From IMG/VR virus record IMGVR_UViG_3300046477_000271, positions 1-49,341 of that record: a stretch of 49,341 nt of DNA, one strand, 5' to 3'. A program made the position numbers and the translations under genes. How positions within the stretch are numbered: the stretch's first letter is position 1; each line of letters starts with the position of its first letter. The notes below the pieces were generated by a model, which was given only the letters and a program-made list of their open reading frames with translations, searched no databases and was not told the DNA's origin. Source of the DNA: a virus. Positions 8,274 to 15,984 of this stretch are shown here, piece after piece.

Positions 8274-8479
8274 TGCCCAATAAAAAGCCAATGACATCCA
8301 TGACGATCGAACCGATGCCCTCCAAGCCGAAGACATTCACCGACCGTAACCTCGAACGTGGCTACGGCGAGGGCGGTGCGAACAACGTCTCCACATCAAA
8401 CGCAAAGCCTGGAGGTTCGATATCACCAATTCAACGTACCTCTTCGATCAAGCGCACGAAGCCGATGGGGAGGGCATGA
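8273..8479 (+). CDS. 68-residue hypothetical protein
   Basis: A short basic, Pro/Ser-rich and probably disordered protein. The start overlaps the previous stop and its stop overlaps the next ATG (ATGATG), so it sits in a coupled trio (7932, 8273, 8476). No motif recognised. Confidence 0.55.
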   Translation: MPNKKPMTSMTIEPMPSKPKTFTDRNLERGYGEGGANNVSTSNAKPGGSISPIQRTSSIKRTKPMGRA

Positions 8480-8670
8480 TGGCCGACATCGCCTACTGCC
8501 GCCCTTCCCTCGAATCCGCCCTCCTCGCCCACGTCGATAAAATCCTCTACGAAGCGGTGTTTAATGGATTCTACGGGGAGATCACCCTCTCTTTCAAAGC
8601 CGGCAAGGTGGTGTTGATCAGGCGGAACGAAACATTGCTGCCGGGCGCCGAATCGACGGTCACAGAATAA
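8476..8670 (+). CDS. 64-residue hypothetical protein
   Basis: A compact protein with an N-terminal helix (residues 5-30) and two beta strands near the C-terminus (ITLSFKAGKVVLIRR). It is coupled to the gene before by overlap. It is the last gene before a 107-bp gap holding a promoter candidate. Function unknown. Confidence 0.55.
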   Translation: MMADIAYCRPSLESALLAHVDKILYEAVFNGFYGEITLSFKAGKVVLIRRNETLLPGAESTVTE

Positions 8671-8672
8671 AT

Positions 8673-8702
8673 TTGCATCCCCCTTAAAAAGTGTGTTAGA
8701 TT
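8673..8702 (+). promoter_or_regulatory. candidate promoter for capsid genes
   Basis: TTGCAT (8673-8678), an 18-bp spacer and TAGATT (8697-8702) resemble a weak sigma-70 promoter. The -10 is identical to that of the rightward promoter at 44202. It lies in the only sizeable gap of the late block, just ahead of the capsid module, where extra transcription would make sense. The -35 matches only three of six consensus bases. Confidence 0.35.
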
Positions 8703-8777
8703 TTGCAAGTAGACATTCCGCACCCTTCCTCCCCAGAGACAAACTCACCGGGTTGAAGCGATCTCAAGGATAACGAG

Positions 8778-9416
8778 ATGGCTTTAACGAATCAAACATC
8801 ACGGGACATTAGCGCGAATATCAATGCTGGCAATGTTAATGATAACATTGTCGTGGATACGCAAACGCGCGTCCGCAAGTTATCTCCCGAGGCGGCGATC
8901 CTGTTCGACAAGTCGATCGTAGCCCGGCCCCTGAACTCTCCCGAAGTTTGCAGCATCCATGTCAAGAACACTGAATATTATTATCGCTGGGTAGCCGCTC
9001 AAGCTCTCGGCGGGCAAGTTTACATGTCCCGCAAAGCGATGGGCTTCACCAACGCCACCTCGGATGATGTCGAAATCCTGGTCGGGGATGCGGTCTGCGA
9101 CAAAGGCGAAATCCGCGCCGGCGACCTGATCCTGATGAAGCTGCCCTTTCCGAAGTGGGCCGCTCATGTCAAGTCAAACATGCAACGCGCCAACATGCTC
9201 GGCAACATGCGAGGAGTCTTCCAAAAGGGCGGCTCAACCGATGTCATGAGCGACGAGAAGGCCACGCGCGCTTCGGTCAATAACGAACCCTTCGATCGCA
9301 GCAAGCTCCAGCACTTCATCCCGGACAACCCGGACGCAATTATCAACGATTCCATCGAATCAGGGCGCGTCGAAAAAACCCGCGCCGTTATGCAAGAACG
9401 TCAAAAAGAGAGGTAA
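8778..9416 (+). CDS. virion-region protein, hypothetical
   Basis: The 212-residue protein has a mixed N-terminal domain (1-130) with a DLILMKLP segment and a helical, charged C-terminus. It lies between the scaffold and major capsid genes, and a similar block is, from memory, frequent next to phage scaffolds. A head assembly or internal head protein is likely, but no catalytic motif is visible. It follows the promoter candidate at 8673. Confidence 0.6.
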   Translation: MALTNQTSRDISANINAGNVNDNIVVDTQTRVRKLSPEAAILFDKSIVARPLNSPEVCSIHVKNTEYYYRWVAAQALGGQVYMSRKAMGFTNATSDDVEILVGDAVCDKGEIRAGDLILMKLPFPKWAAHVKSNMQRANMLGNMRGVFQKGGSTDVMSDEKATRASVNNEPFDRSKLQHFIPDNPDAIINDSIESGRVEKTRAVMQERQKER

Positions 9417-9422
9417 CACAAA

Positions 9423-10043
9423 ATGTCGATTTCAGCTCAACCAATCGTGCCGGTGCAGACAATCTCTGGCAATCAGTTCAACGCCAACCGCTACACCGAA
9501 GAGGCGTCGATCACAGCCCTCTACGGCACCCCCACTCAGATCGCATCGGGCGATGGTGGATGGCAGGCGTGGGCTGGAACCGCCGCGACCAACTCCGGCA
9601 CCTTTATCAGCGGTATCACTTACGAGGCGTTCCACAATTACGGCGCCCTCGGCGTGGCCCCCCTACCTTATCAACCAGTCGTATCGGTTGGCTCCACGAT
9701 CACTTTCGGCAGCGTCCAAAATCAAGCGAGCGCGGTCAACATCCCGATGGGCGCGCCCTTCACGGATGGCCGGATCGGCGTCTGGCTCCCGACCCGTGAC
9801 ACGGTTTTCAGCGCGGTCTTCGGGAATAACGGCAACACCGCCACTCCCGCGATCACCGACATCGGCCTCAACTATGGCCTGACGATCGATTCGAACTCGA
9901 AATACTGGTATATCGACAAGAATAAAACGAGTACAAATGCGGTCGTAACGATTGTGGGACTGGACCCACGTGAAACACCCGCCGCAGGAACAAATGTCTT
10001 GTTTACCTTTATTCCTGCTGCCGTCACTGTCGCTGGAGCATAA
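9423..10043 (+). CDS. putative head decoration or minor structural protein
   Basis: The 206-residue protein is rich in Gly, Thr, Ala and Ser with alternating beta strands. A C-terminal beta domain carries an LNYGLTIDSNSKYWYIDKNK block. GAGAGG lies ten bases upstream. It is adjacent to the capsid gene, separated from it only by the endonuclease at 10045. A capsid decoration or spike-like role is an inference from position and composition. The last 100 bases become AT-richer towards the endonuclease. Confidence 0.6.
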   Translation: MSISAQPIVPVQTISGNQFNANRYTEEASITALYGTPTQIASGDGGWQAWAGTAATNSGTFISGITYEAFHNYGALGVAPLPYQPVVSVGSTITFGSVQNQASAVNIPMGAPFTDGRIGVWLPTRDTVFSAVFGNNGNTATPAITDIGLNYGLTIDSNSKYWYIDKNKTSTNAVVTIVGLDPRETPAAGTNVLFTFIPAAVTVAGA

Positions 10044-10044
10044 A

Positions 10045-10503
10045 GTGATTGATGAGTCAAAAATAACGCCTGAATGGCTCGCTGGGTTCTTTGATGGCGA
10101 AGGTTGTGTCTGCTTGCAAATGAGCAGGAACGCAATGCACCTTCGCATCAATATCACCCAAGCTGATGAGGAACTTCTCAAAGCCATTGAGATCAAATAC
10201 GGTGCCAGCTACATGTACCCGAAGCCGCGTAAGAATCAAGATGGTCAGGTGTATGAGGTAGGTTGGACAGGCCGTAATTGCAAGGCGATTATTGAAGTAT
10301 TGGATGGTCGAGTCGTAAAGAAACAATCTCAAATTGATTTGGCTCTTCAGTTTTTAGCAACGATGGTCGGGCAGGGTAATCGACTGACTGACGAACAAGT
10401 TTCTGAACGTGAATCTCTTAGACAGCAAATGCGTGACTTGAATCATGCAGGACCGTTCAAGCCTCGACCATATATTGCTGAGTCAAAAGGAGTTACGATA
10501 TGA
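10045..10503 (+). CDS. LAGLIDADG homing endonuclease, free-standing
   Basis: Residues 8-20 read TPEWLAGFFDGEG, a classic LAGLIDADG helix with its catalytic acidic residue, followed by a beta-alpha domain (RINITQADEELL). At about 152 residues with one motif it should act as a homodimer. These enzymes cut a long DNA site and spread their own gene by repair. I choose GTG 10045, preceded by GGAG and placed two bases after the upstream stop. The rest of the upstream frame is shadow. The gene is AT-richer than its neighbours and ends inside the capsid start (ATATGATG). Confidence 0.85.
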   Translation: MIDESKITPEWLAGFFDGEGCVCLQMSRNAMHLRINITQADEELLKAIEIKYGASYMYPKPRKNQDGQVYEVGWTGRNCKAIIEVLDGRVVKKQSQIDLALQFLATMVGQGNRLTDEQVSERESLRQQMRDLNHAGPFKPRPYIAESKGVTI

Positions 10504-11450
10504 TGGTACGCGGGACATTCGCCCAGACATTAGCACCGGGCGTCCACCATTGGTTCGTGGAATTTTTGGACCTCCAGATGCGGAAGGAGGAGTACTCGAC
10601 GATCTTCAACATTGAGAACTCCACCCAGGCATACGAGGACGAAGTGGTCATGGCAGGGACCGGGCCGATGCCCGAAAAGCCCGAAGCCAGCCAGGTGATA
10701 TACGATGACCTGGTACAGGGCGGAACCCGCCGGTACGTCCACCTCAGCTACGCGCTCGGCTCCCGCGCCTCGTGGGAACTGATCGAGGACGACCAGTATG
10801 GACTCATCAAACAAGTTCCGAAGTCTCACGCTCGGTCGGCTATGTTCATCCGCGAACAGGTTGCGTTCAACGTCCTGAACCTTGGGTTCAGCACGCTGAC
10901 GACCGCCGACGGCGTTTCCCTCTTTAACACCCAGCACCCATTGCTGGGCGGCACGCAGGCGACGAACATCGCGCCGGGCGTCTCGAACGTCATCTTCGCT
11001 TCGGGCACCTACCCGAACCGCCCCAGCCCGGACCTCGACCTGTCCTTCACCGCCATCCAGGTGATGATCAATCAGTTCGAACGTATGCCGGATAGCCAGG
11101 GTATCCCGATCCGCTGCAAGCCCTCGACCATCCTGATCCCACCCGAACTCAAATTTACCGCGCGCGAGATCCTCGGATCTCCGGGCAAGCCCTACACCGC
11201 CAACAACGAACTCAACTCGCTCCTCGGTGAAGACCTGAAGTTTCAAGTCTGCCACTACCTGACCAGCCAATCGGCCTGGTACGCGGTGCCGGACAAGGAA
11301 ATGCACCAACTGAAATTCTTCGATCGCCACCCGATTGATGCCGACTACGATGATGACTTCGACACGCGCTCGACGAAGATCATCACCTTCCAGCGCTTCA
11401 GCGCTGGTGCGACCTCATGGCAGGCAACGTGGGGATCGAACGGACCATAA
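10500..11450 (+). CDS. major capsid protein
   Basis: The 316-residue protein has features of the HK97 or Mu gpT-like major head family. It has an N-terminal helical part, a central DGVSLFNTQHPLLGG segment, a long P-domain-like helix region and a C-terminal beta segment. Copy-number logic fits: AAAAGGAG upstream, GC-rich codons, and a position after the scaffold. The protein forms the icosahedral shell. The ATG overlaps the LAGLIDADG stop, so the ribosome-binding site lies inside the mobile gene. Confidence 0.85.
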   Translation: MMVRGTFAQTLAPGVHHWFVEFLDLQMRKEEYSTIFNIENSTQAYEDEVVMAGTGPMPEKPEASQVIYDDLVQGGTRRYVHLSYALGSRASWELIEDDQYGLIKQVPKSHARSAMFIREQVAFNVLNLGFSTLTTADGVSLFNTQHPLLGGTQATNIAPGVSNVIFASGTYPNRPSPDLDLSFTAIQVMINQFERMPDSQGIPIRCKPSTILIPPELKFTAREILGSPGKPYTANNELNSLLGEDLKFQVCHYLTSQSAWYAVPDKEMHQLKFFDRHPIDADYDDDFDTRSTKIITFQRFSAGATSWQATWGSNGP

Positions 11451-11463
11451 ATAGGAGAACCCG

Positions 11464-11637
11464 ATGAAGGCCCTGTTACCAACAATCATTGCCGCGCTGA
11501 CCGCCATAGCCGTGGCGGTCGCGCCCCAGATTCAAGCAATCCTCGCCGCTCACCCGACCATCTCGGTCATCGTGGCGGCGGTGTATGCGATCATCGCTCA
11601 CTGGCTGCCTTCGCCGGCAGCGCCCCCGGTGGCCTGA
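11464..11637 (+). CDS. 57-residue two-helix membrane protein
   Basis: A very hydrophobic small protein with two Ala/Val/Ile-rich segments (about 3-29 and 33-48) and a short Pro-rich tail. GGAGA lies just upstream and its stop overlaps the next ATG (TGATG). It looks like a class II holin in shape, but the lysis genes are at 31 kb. A virion-associated or membrane role is equally possible. Confidence 0.6.
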   Translation: MKALLPTIIAALTAIAVAVAPQIQAILAAHPTISVIVAAVYAIIAHWLPSPAAPPVA

Positions 11638-11897
11638 TGGCTAGGCTTCACACAGAGCATCAGAATATTTACCACCAATGTGCGCGGTGTTCTTTTACGA
11701 GGCCCATAGCTCACATGCAGTGGCAAAATGGGATTTTAGTATGTTCCGATACCGACTGCATCGACACCGCGATCATCGGAAGCTACGAGTTGAATGTGGC
11801 GAGGGCGGTTGGGATCTGGCGACACGAACTCGAACCCGACCGGAAGCTGACCGAGCCAGTTGACCGGAAGAATGATATGAACGATGTGCTCTACTAA
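11637..11897 (+). CDS. zinc-ribbon protein of the capsid region
   Basis: The 86-residue protein has CxxC (residues 15-18) and a second CxxxxC pair (about 36-41) around a beta segment, a zinc-ribbon pattern. Comparable small proteins with CxxC...W.G..VC are, from memory, common right after capsid genes in podovirus-like phages. The stop/start overlap with the preceding membrane protein suggests co-translation. The role is unknown. Confidence 0.65.
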   Translation: MARLHTEHQNIYHQCARCSFTRPIAHMQWQNGILVCSDTDCIDTAIIGSYELNVARAVGIWRHELEPDRKLTEPVDRKNDMNDVLY

Positions 11898-11908
11898 GGA
11901 GTGATGAA

Positions 11909-12877
11909 ATGCCTCTGACAAATTTTCCCTTCGGCATCACGAGTTTTGGCTACCCGATCATGCCGCCCGTCCCCTTCAGCGGGGACTCGATTTATTACTA
12001 CGTCGATGTCGTGAATGGCAACGATGGCAACTCCGGCACCGATCCCTCCCAGGCGCTCAAAACCATCGCCAAGGGTTATACGCTTCTCCGCGCCGGCCAC
12101 TACGATACGTTGTTTGTCATCGGACTCGGCACCGCGTTTACCCTGACTGCCGCCTTGGTCTGGGCCAAGGACTACACGAACCTTGTGGGTATCACCGCAC
12201 CGATCCATGTCAGCCAGCGCGCTCGCATCACATCGGGCACCGCCACGATCTCCCCGATGATTACCTTCTCAGGCACGGGTATCAACGTCCAGAACATCCA
12301 ACTCGCTCAGTTCGGCTCCGACGCTACTCTCTCCGCCATCGATGTCACGGTGAGCGGCCAGCGTTGCAACTTCCAAAACGTCCAGTTCGCGGGCGGCGGG
12401 AATGCAACGGTCCGGGCAGGAACGGCCATGCGCTCCCTTGTCATCAGTGGTGGGGGCGGCGAGAACAATTTCGAAAACTGCACCATCGGCCTCGACACCG
12501 TGGACAACGCGGGCGTCAATTACGAGCTTGAGTTCAGTGGCGGCTCTCCCCGGAACGTCTTCACCCGTTGCGCTTTCATCAAGCGCGTCGTGGCAGGCGG
12601 CGAAGGCGGAGGGTTCGTCAAGATTGGCACCGACGGCATCGACCGCTGGGTTCGCTTTGACCGTTGCTTCTTCACGAACTCTACAGTTGGTGGAGGCGCG
12701 GTGCAGACCGCAGCTTTCTCCGCAGGCACCGCTCTTGCAACGGGTGGCTTGGTCATCCTGAGCCAATGCCTGACGGGTGGCACAACGGGCTGGACGGGCG
12801 CATCCAACACTTCACTCTCGGTGGACAACGCCTACGCCGCCGCGACATCCGGCATCGGCCTGACTCCGACTTCGTAA
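11909..12877 (+). CDS. right-handed beta-helix structural protein
   Basis: The 322-residue protein begins with a YYVDVVNGNDGNSGTDPSQA segment typical of pectate-lyase-like beta-helix domains. It continues with short Val/Ile/Asn-rich repeats (about 70-280). Such helices form trimeric head spikes or tail appendages and may bind or cleave polysaccharide. I see no catalytic motif that I can assign. AGGAG lies upstream. It is placed directly after the capsid cluster. Confidence 0.7.
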   Translation: MPLTNFPFGITSFGYPIMPPVPFSGDSIYYYVDVVNGNDGNSGTDPSQALKTIAKGYTLLRAGHYDTLFVIGLGTAFTLTAALVWAKDYTNLVGITAPIHVSQRARITSGTATISPMITFSGTGINVQNIQLAQFGSDATLSAIDVTVSGQRCNFQNVQFAGGGNATVRAGTAMRSLVISGGGGENNFENCTIGLDTVDNAGVNYELEFSGGSPRNVFTRCAFIKRVVAGGEGGGFVKIGTDGIDRWVRFDRCFFTNSTVGGGAVQTAAFSAGTALATGGLVILSQCLTGGTTGWTGASNTSLSVDNAYAAATSGIGLTPTS

Positions 12878-12887
12878 CTGGTGACTT

Positions 12888-13406
12888 ATGGCAAACTTGG
12901 CGACAAATCCTTGGTCCTTTACTGGCACCGATGTTCAGGTCCAGACCATCTCCACGATCACCCTCAACGCTGATGGCAGCGTGACGGTCGTGGGAGTGGG
13001 GAATCTGACCGCCGGAATGGTGCAGGAAGCCTTCGTCACCATCGTCGGCGTCACCAACGCGCTCTATAACGGATTCTACAAAATCACCGCCGTCACGAGC
13101 GCCACGACCGCTGTCCTCCTCCCCCTCCAGTCCGACGGCCAGAAGCCTCCGACGGGCACCGCCGCATCCGCCGGGGGCACGATCATCCTCACCCAATGGC
13201 GCGACAACGAGCGCATCGAGGATCTGAGCTGGCAGAACATCACCGCCGCCGGCGACAAGTTGATCATCTATGACCGGAATGGCTTCCTCCTCTGGTCCGC
13301 CACCGGCTACGCAGCCGGCTTCCAGAACCGGGGTAAATTATTCTGGTGTCATGGATTCGCAATAGCCCAGATGGACTCGGGCACCCTTCTCGCAACAATC
13401 AACTAG
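12888..13406 (+). CDS. beta-rich virion protein, hypothetical
   Basis: The 172-residue protein is made of short beta strands with many Thr/Val/Gly. A central block (INGFY-type, TNALYNGFYKITAVTS) is also seen in the long fibre at 15981 (TNFNGDYSITVTG). This suggests a shared small adhesive or structural module. It follows the beta-helix gene and precedes secreted fibres. The exact role is unknown. Confidence 0.6.
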   Translation: MANLATNPWSFTGTDVQVQTISTITLNADGSVTVVGVGNLTAGMVQEAFVTIVGVTNALYNGFYKITAVTSATTAVLLPLQSDGQKPPTGTAASAGGTIILTQWRDNERIEDLSWQNITAAGDKLIIYDRNGFLLWSATGYAAGFQNRGKLFWCHGFAIAQMDSGTLLATIN

Positions 13407-13414
13407 GAGCAATA

Positions 13415-15232
13415 ATGTCAACAATTCGAAAATGGTGGCTTCTAGCGATAGCCGCCCTCGTCCTGTTGTCCCCATCCATCGCCAGCGCGGATGGAATGTA
13501 TTCGCAGAATTTCACCGTCGTCGCCACCAGCCCGACTATCAACAACGTCGGGACCGCGATCGCTTTTCACCAGCTTACATGGAACGTGGTCGGTACCGCA
13601 TCCGTCTGCACGGTCGCCCTCGACACGAGCGCTGATGGAATCACATGGAGCGCGGGGGGAGCGATCACCGGCCAAACCTGCACCAGCAACGGCACCTCCA
13701 CCGTCACCAATCACATCGTCAACTACGTCCGCATCAATGTCACCGCCATCACTGTCACCGCCGGGTCGAGGGTGAATATCGTATGGAATGGTTATGTCAA
13801 TAACCCCGCTGGAGGCGGAGGATCGGTTACAGGGAGTGGAGCGTCACCACAAGTGGCGTTCTGGTCCAGCCCTTCCGCGATTGCTGGGGATTCCCAATTT
13901 TCATGGAACTCTACAAATCATTCGGCTTTTATCGGACCAGCGGAAAGTACACTCAACCCATTTTTGCAAGGCTGGTACGGCATGAGCAACACACTACCTC
14001 TTGAATTGACCTACATTGGTTCAGGTTCGGTAGCAGAGGGAATAGGCGTTATTGGTCAAGGCGACGGAGCCGCGATAGAGAGTATACAGCTAGGAGTGGC
14101 TGCTGGTCAGGGACCAGTGGGAATGTGGGGAGCTTCAGGAACCAAAGCGGTCAGCGGAACTTTTCCTACATCCATAGGAGTATTCGGTACAAGTAGCATT
14201 TATGGAGGTGAAACGGCTACCGTAAACACTTCATTTCGTGGAGGTTTTGGTGGACTTGGAAATGGATCAACTGGAAACATAACAAGTAATTATGTTTTCG
14301 ACGCAGAATCACCAGAACTTACGGGAAGCGGAACAATCTCTAATTCTTATGGTTTATTTGTGGCACCTCAAGGAGGATCGGTAAAAATAACTAATAGTTA
14401 TGGGGTTTATTTGGCCGCAGTGGGTACAGGTGCAAATGACTATGCGTTTTACGATGCTGGTTCCACAGACAAAAGTTTACTGGGAATCGTTACAGCAACT
14501 AGCTTAACCACTCCGGGCGACGGAACGCACCCTGGAATTATATCTTTTGCAGGAAACACCACGCTTCCAACGCTTCCGGCAAACACAGCCAGCATTATCG
14601 GCTCGCCTGCCGCAACTCAAACATCATGGAGTTTGCAGCTTCCTACGGCGATCCCGACCACCGGCCACTTGTTCGATTGCACCGTGACGAGCACGAATTG
14701 CCTCTTGCACGACAGCGGCGTGGTGACGGCGAATGTGGTCAACGCTTCGTCTCCCGGCGCTGGTCTTTGTCATTTTGCAGGATCAACCCAGACTTGTACG
14801 AGTAGCGCGGTGGTTGGTGCAGATATGACAAACGCGACAGTAACTGCCACGCAGCTTGCTGCGCAATATTCCAAAGGCTCTTGCACTGAAGTTTGGGGTG
14901 GTTCGGGAACATCTTTTGCCATGACCGCTGGTGACGATGCCGTTGCCAATAACGGCTGCTATAACGATTCAGGCGTGACGCGAACAATTACCGCAGTGAA
15001 ATGTCGAGGAGACAATGCAAGTAACACCACGGTGCTTACTCCCACGTTCGGATCTGCTGGAACAGGTACGGCAATTCTCACTGGAACATTAACCTGCGGA
15101 AACTCTTATGCCTACTCAGCCACCGGAACGCTTAACAATACCGCTTGGACAACTGGCACAGGTATTGATCCGGGCATGTCAACAGTCGGCAACGCTACGA
15201 GCATAGCCATGATTGTGGAGTATACATTCTAA
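13415..15232 (+). CDS. fibre-like protein with N-terminal signal peptide
   Basis: The 605-residue product starts with an evident Sec signal peptide (residues 5-27, ending SIASADG). A beta domain (30-130), a long Gly/Ser/Thr-rich fibre-like body (140-400) and a C-terminal beta domain (400-605) follow. I use ATG 13415 after AGGAG, not the longer frame, which overlaps the previous gene. DNA up to about 13840 is GC-rich like the head genes and then turns AT-richer, consistent with exchange of the receptor-binding part. A signal peptide on a phage fibre is unusual. Confidence 0.65.
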   Translation: MSTIRKWWLLAIAALVLLSPSIASADGMYSQNFTVVATSPTINNVGTAIAFHQLTWNVVGTASVCTVALDTSADGITWSAGGAITGQTCTSNGTSTVTNHIVNYVRINVTAITVTAGSRVNIVWNGYVNNPAGGGGSVTGSGASPQVAFWSSPSAIAGDSQFSWNSTNHSAFIGPAESTLNPFLQGWYGMSNTLPLELTYIGSGSVAEGIGVIGQGDGAAIESIQLGVAAGQGPVGMWGASGTKAVSGTFPTSIGVFGTSSIYGGETATVNTSFRGGFGGLGNGSTGNITSNYVFDAESPELTGSGTISNSYGLFVAPQGGSVKITNSYGVYLAAVGTGANDYAFYDAGSTDKSLLGIVTATSLTTPGDGTHPGIISFAGNTTLPTLPANTASIIGSPAATQTSWSLQLPTAIPTTGHLFDCTVTSTNCLLHDSGVVTANVVNASSPGAGLCHFAGSTQTCTSSAVVGADMTNATVTATQLAAQYSKGSCTEVWGGSGTSFAMTAGDDAVANNGCYNDSGVTRTITAVKCRGDNASNTTVLTPTFGSAGTGTAILTGTLTCGNSYAYSATGTLNNTAWTTGTGIDPGMSTVGNATSIAMIVEYTF

Positions 15233-15984
15233 TGAAGCGTACATTTGTAATTCTTGTAATTCTGTTGGCCAATCTAATTATGCCTCGGCCTTCGAGCGCA
15301 ACGATCTCTGTATTGCACTATTCTTCCACCGTTGCCGAGTGTCTTTCCACCACTCTCTGCGGTCAAACGATTACCTCCACCACATCTGGAAGTTTGCTTA
15401 CCGCCTATGTTTATTGGGCGACGGCAGCAGGAGACACGTTCGTTTGTTCTTCTGGAATGACAAACAATGGAACCGCAGCGACATGGGCAGAAGCTGATCA
15501 CAAAACGAACACAGTCTTTAGCATCTATATATGCTATGCCCCAAACGTAGCAAGCGGAATCACAACCGCCACGGCCACGCTTACCGGGGCCACTAATACA
15601 ACGGTTGGACTTATCGTTGCGGAAGTGGCGGGGCTGGCAACTTCTACTCCGCTCGATGTGCATACGAATGGAACTGGTAGTGGAACGAGTTTCAGCGTAG
15701 GCCCAACAAGCACGACTACGGTTACCAATGAATATGCAGCTTGCATTTTAGCCAAGAATGGTGCTGGAGATCCCATTTCCGGGGTAGGGGCGAACTTTAC
15801 GGCGCGAGTTGCTTCTACAAATACTCACATGAACTATTTAGACGCCATTATGTCCTCGACCGGAACAAGAACCTGTTCCGCCAATCTTGCGGGAAGCGTA
15901 ACGGAATGGGATGTGGTTATCGCTACTTTTAAAGCGCCGGCAAGCGCAGTTGTAAGACGCAGGGCGCAGGTAATAGGACAATGA
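15232..15984 (+). CDS. secreted beta-domain protein, paralogue of the next gene
   Basis: The 250-residue protein has a signal peptide (about 4-23) and one beta-rich domain. That domain is clearly homologous to residues 23-230 of the following 1013-residue protein. Shared blocks include AECxS/VG, TWAEADHK, VFSIYxCYA and PISGVG, with cysteines at matching places. The start overlaps the previous stop (TAATG) and its end overlaps the next ATG (ATGA). Tandem duplication followed by divergence is the simplest reading. Function is probably adhesion or surface interaction, by inference. Confidence 0.65.
   Translation: MKRTFVILVILLANLIMPRPSSATISVLHYSSTVAECLSTTLCGQTITSTTSGSLLTAYVYWATAAGDTFVCSSGMTNNGTAATWAEADHKTNTVFSIYICYAPNVASGITTATATLTGATNTTVGLIVAEVAGLATSTPLDVHTNGTGSGTSFSVGPTSTTTVTNEYAACILAKNGAGDPISGVGANFTARVASTNTHMNYLDAIMSSTGTRTCSANLAGSVTEWDVVIATFKAPASAVVRRRAQVIGQ

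Noticed and set aside
10530-11330. 266-codon minus-strand open frame under the capsid gene
   Set aside because: It is antisense to the clear capsid frame, has Arg/Asp/Val-rich shadow composition and no ribosome-binding site.
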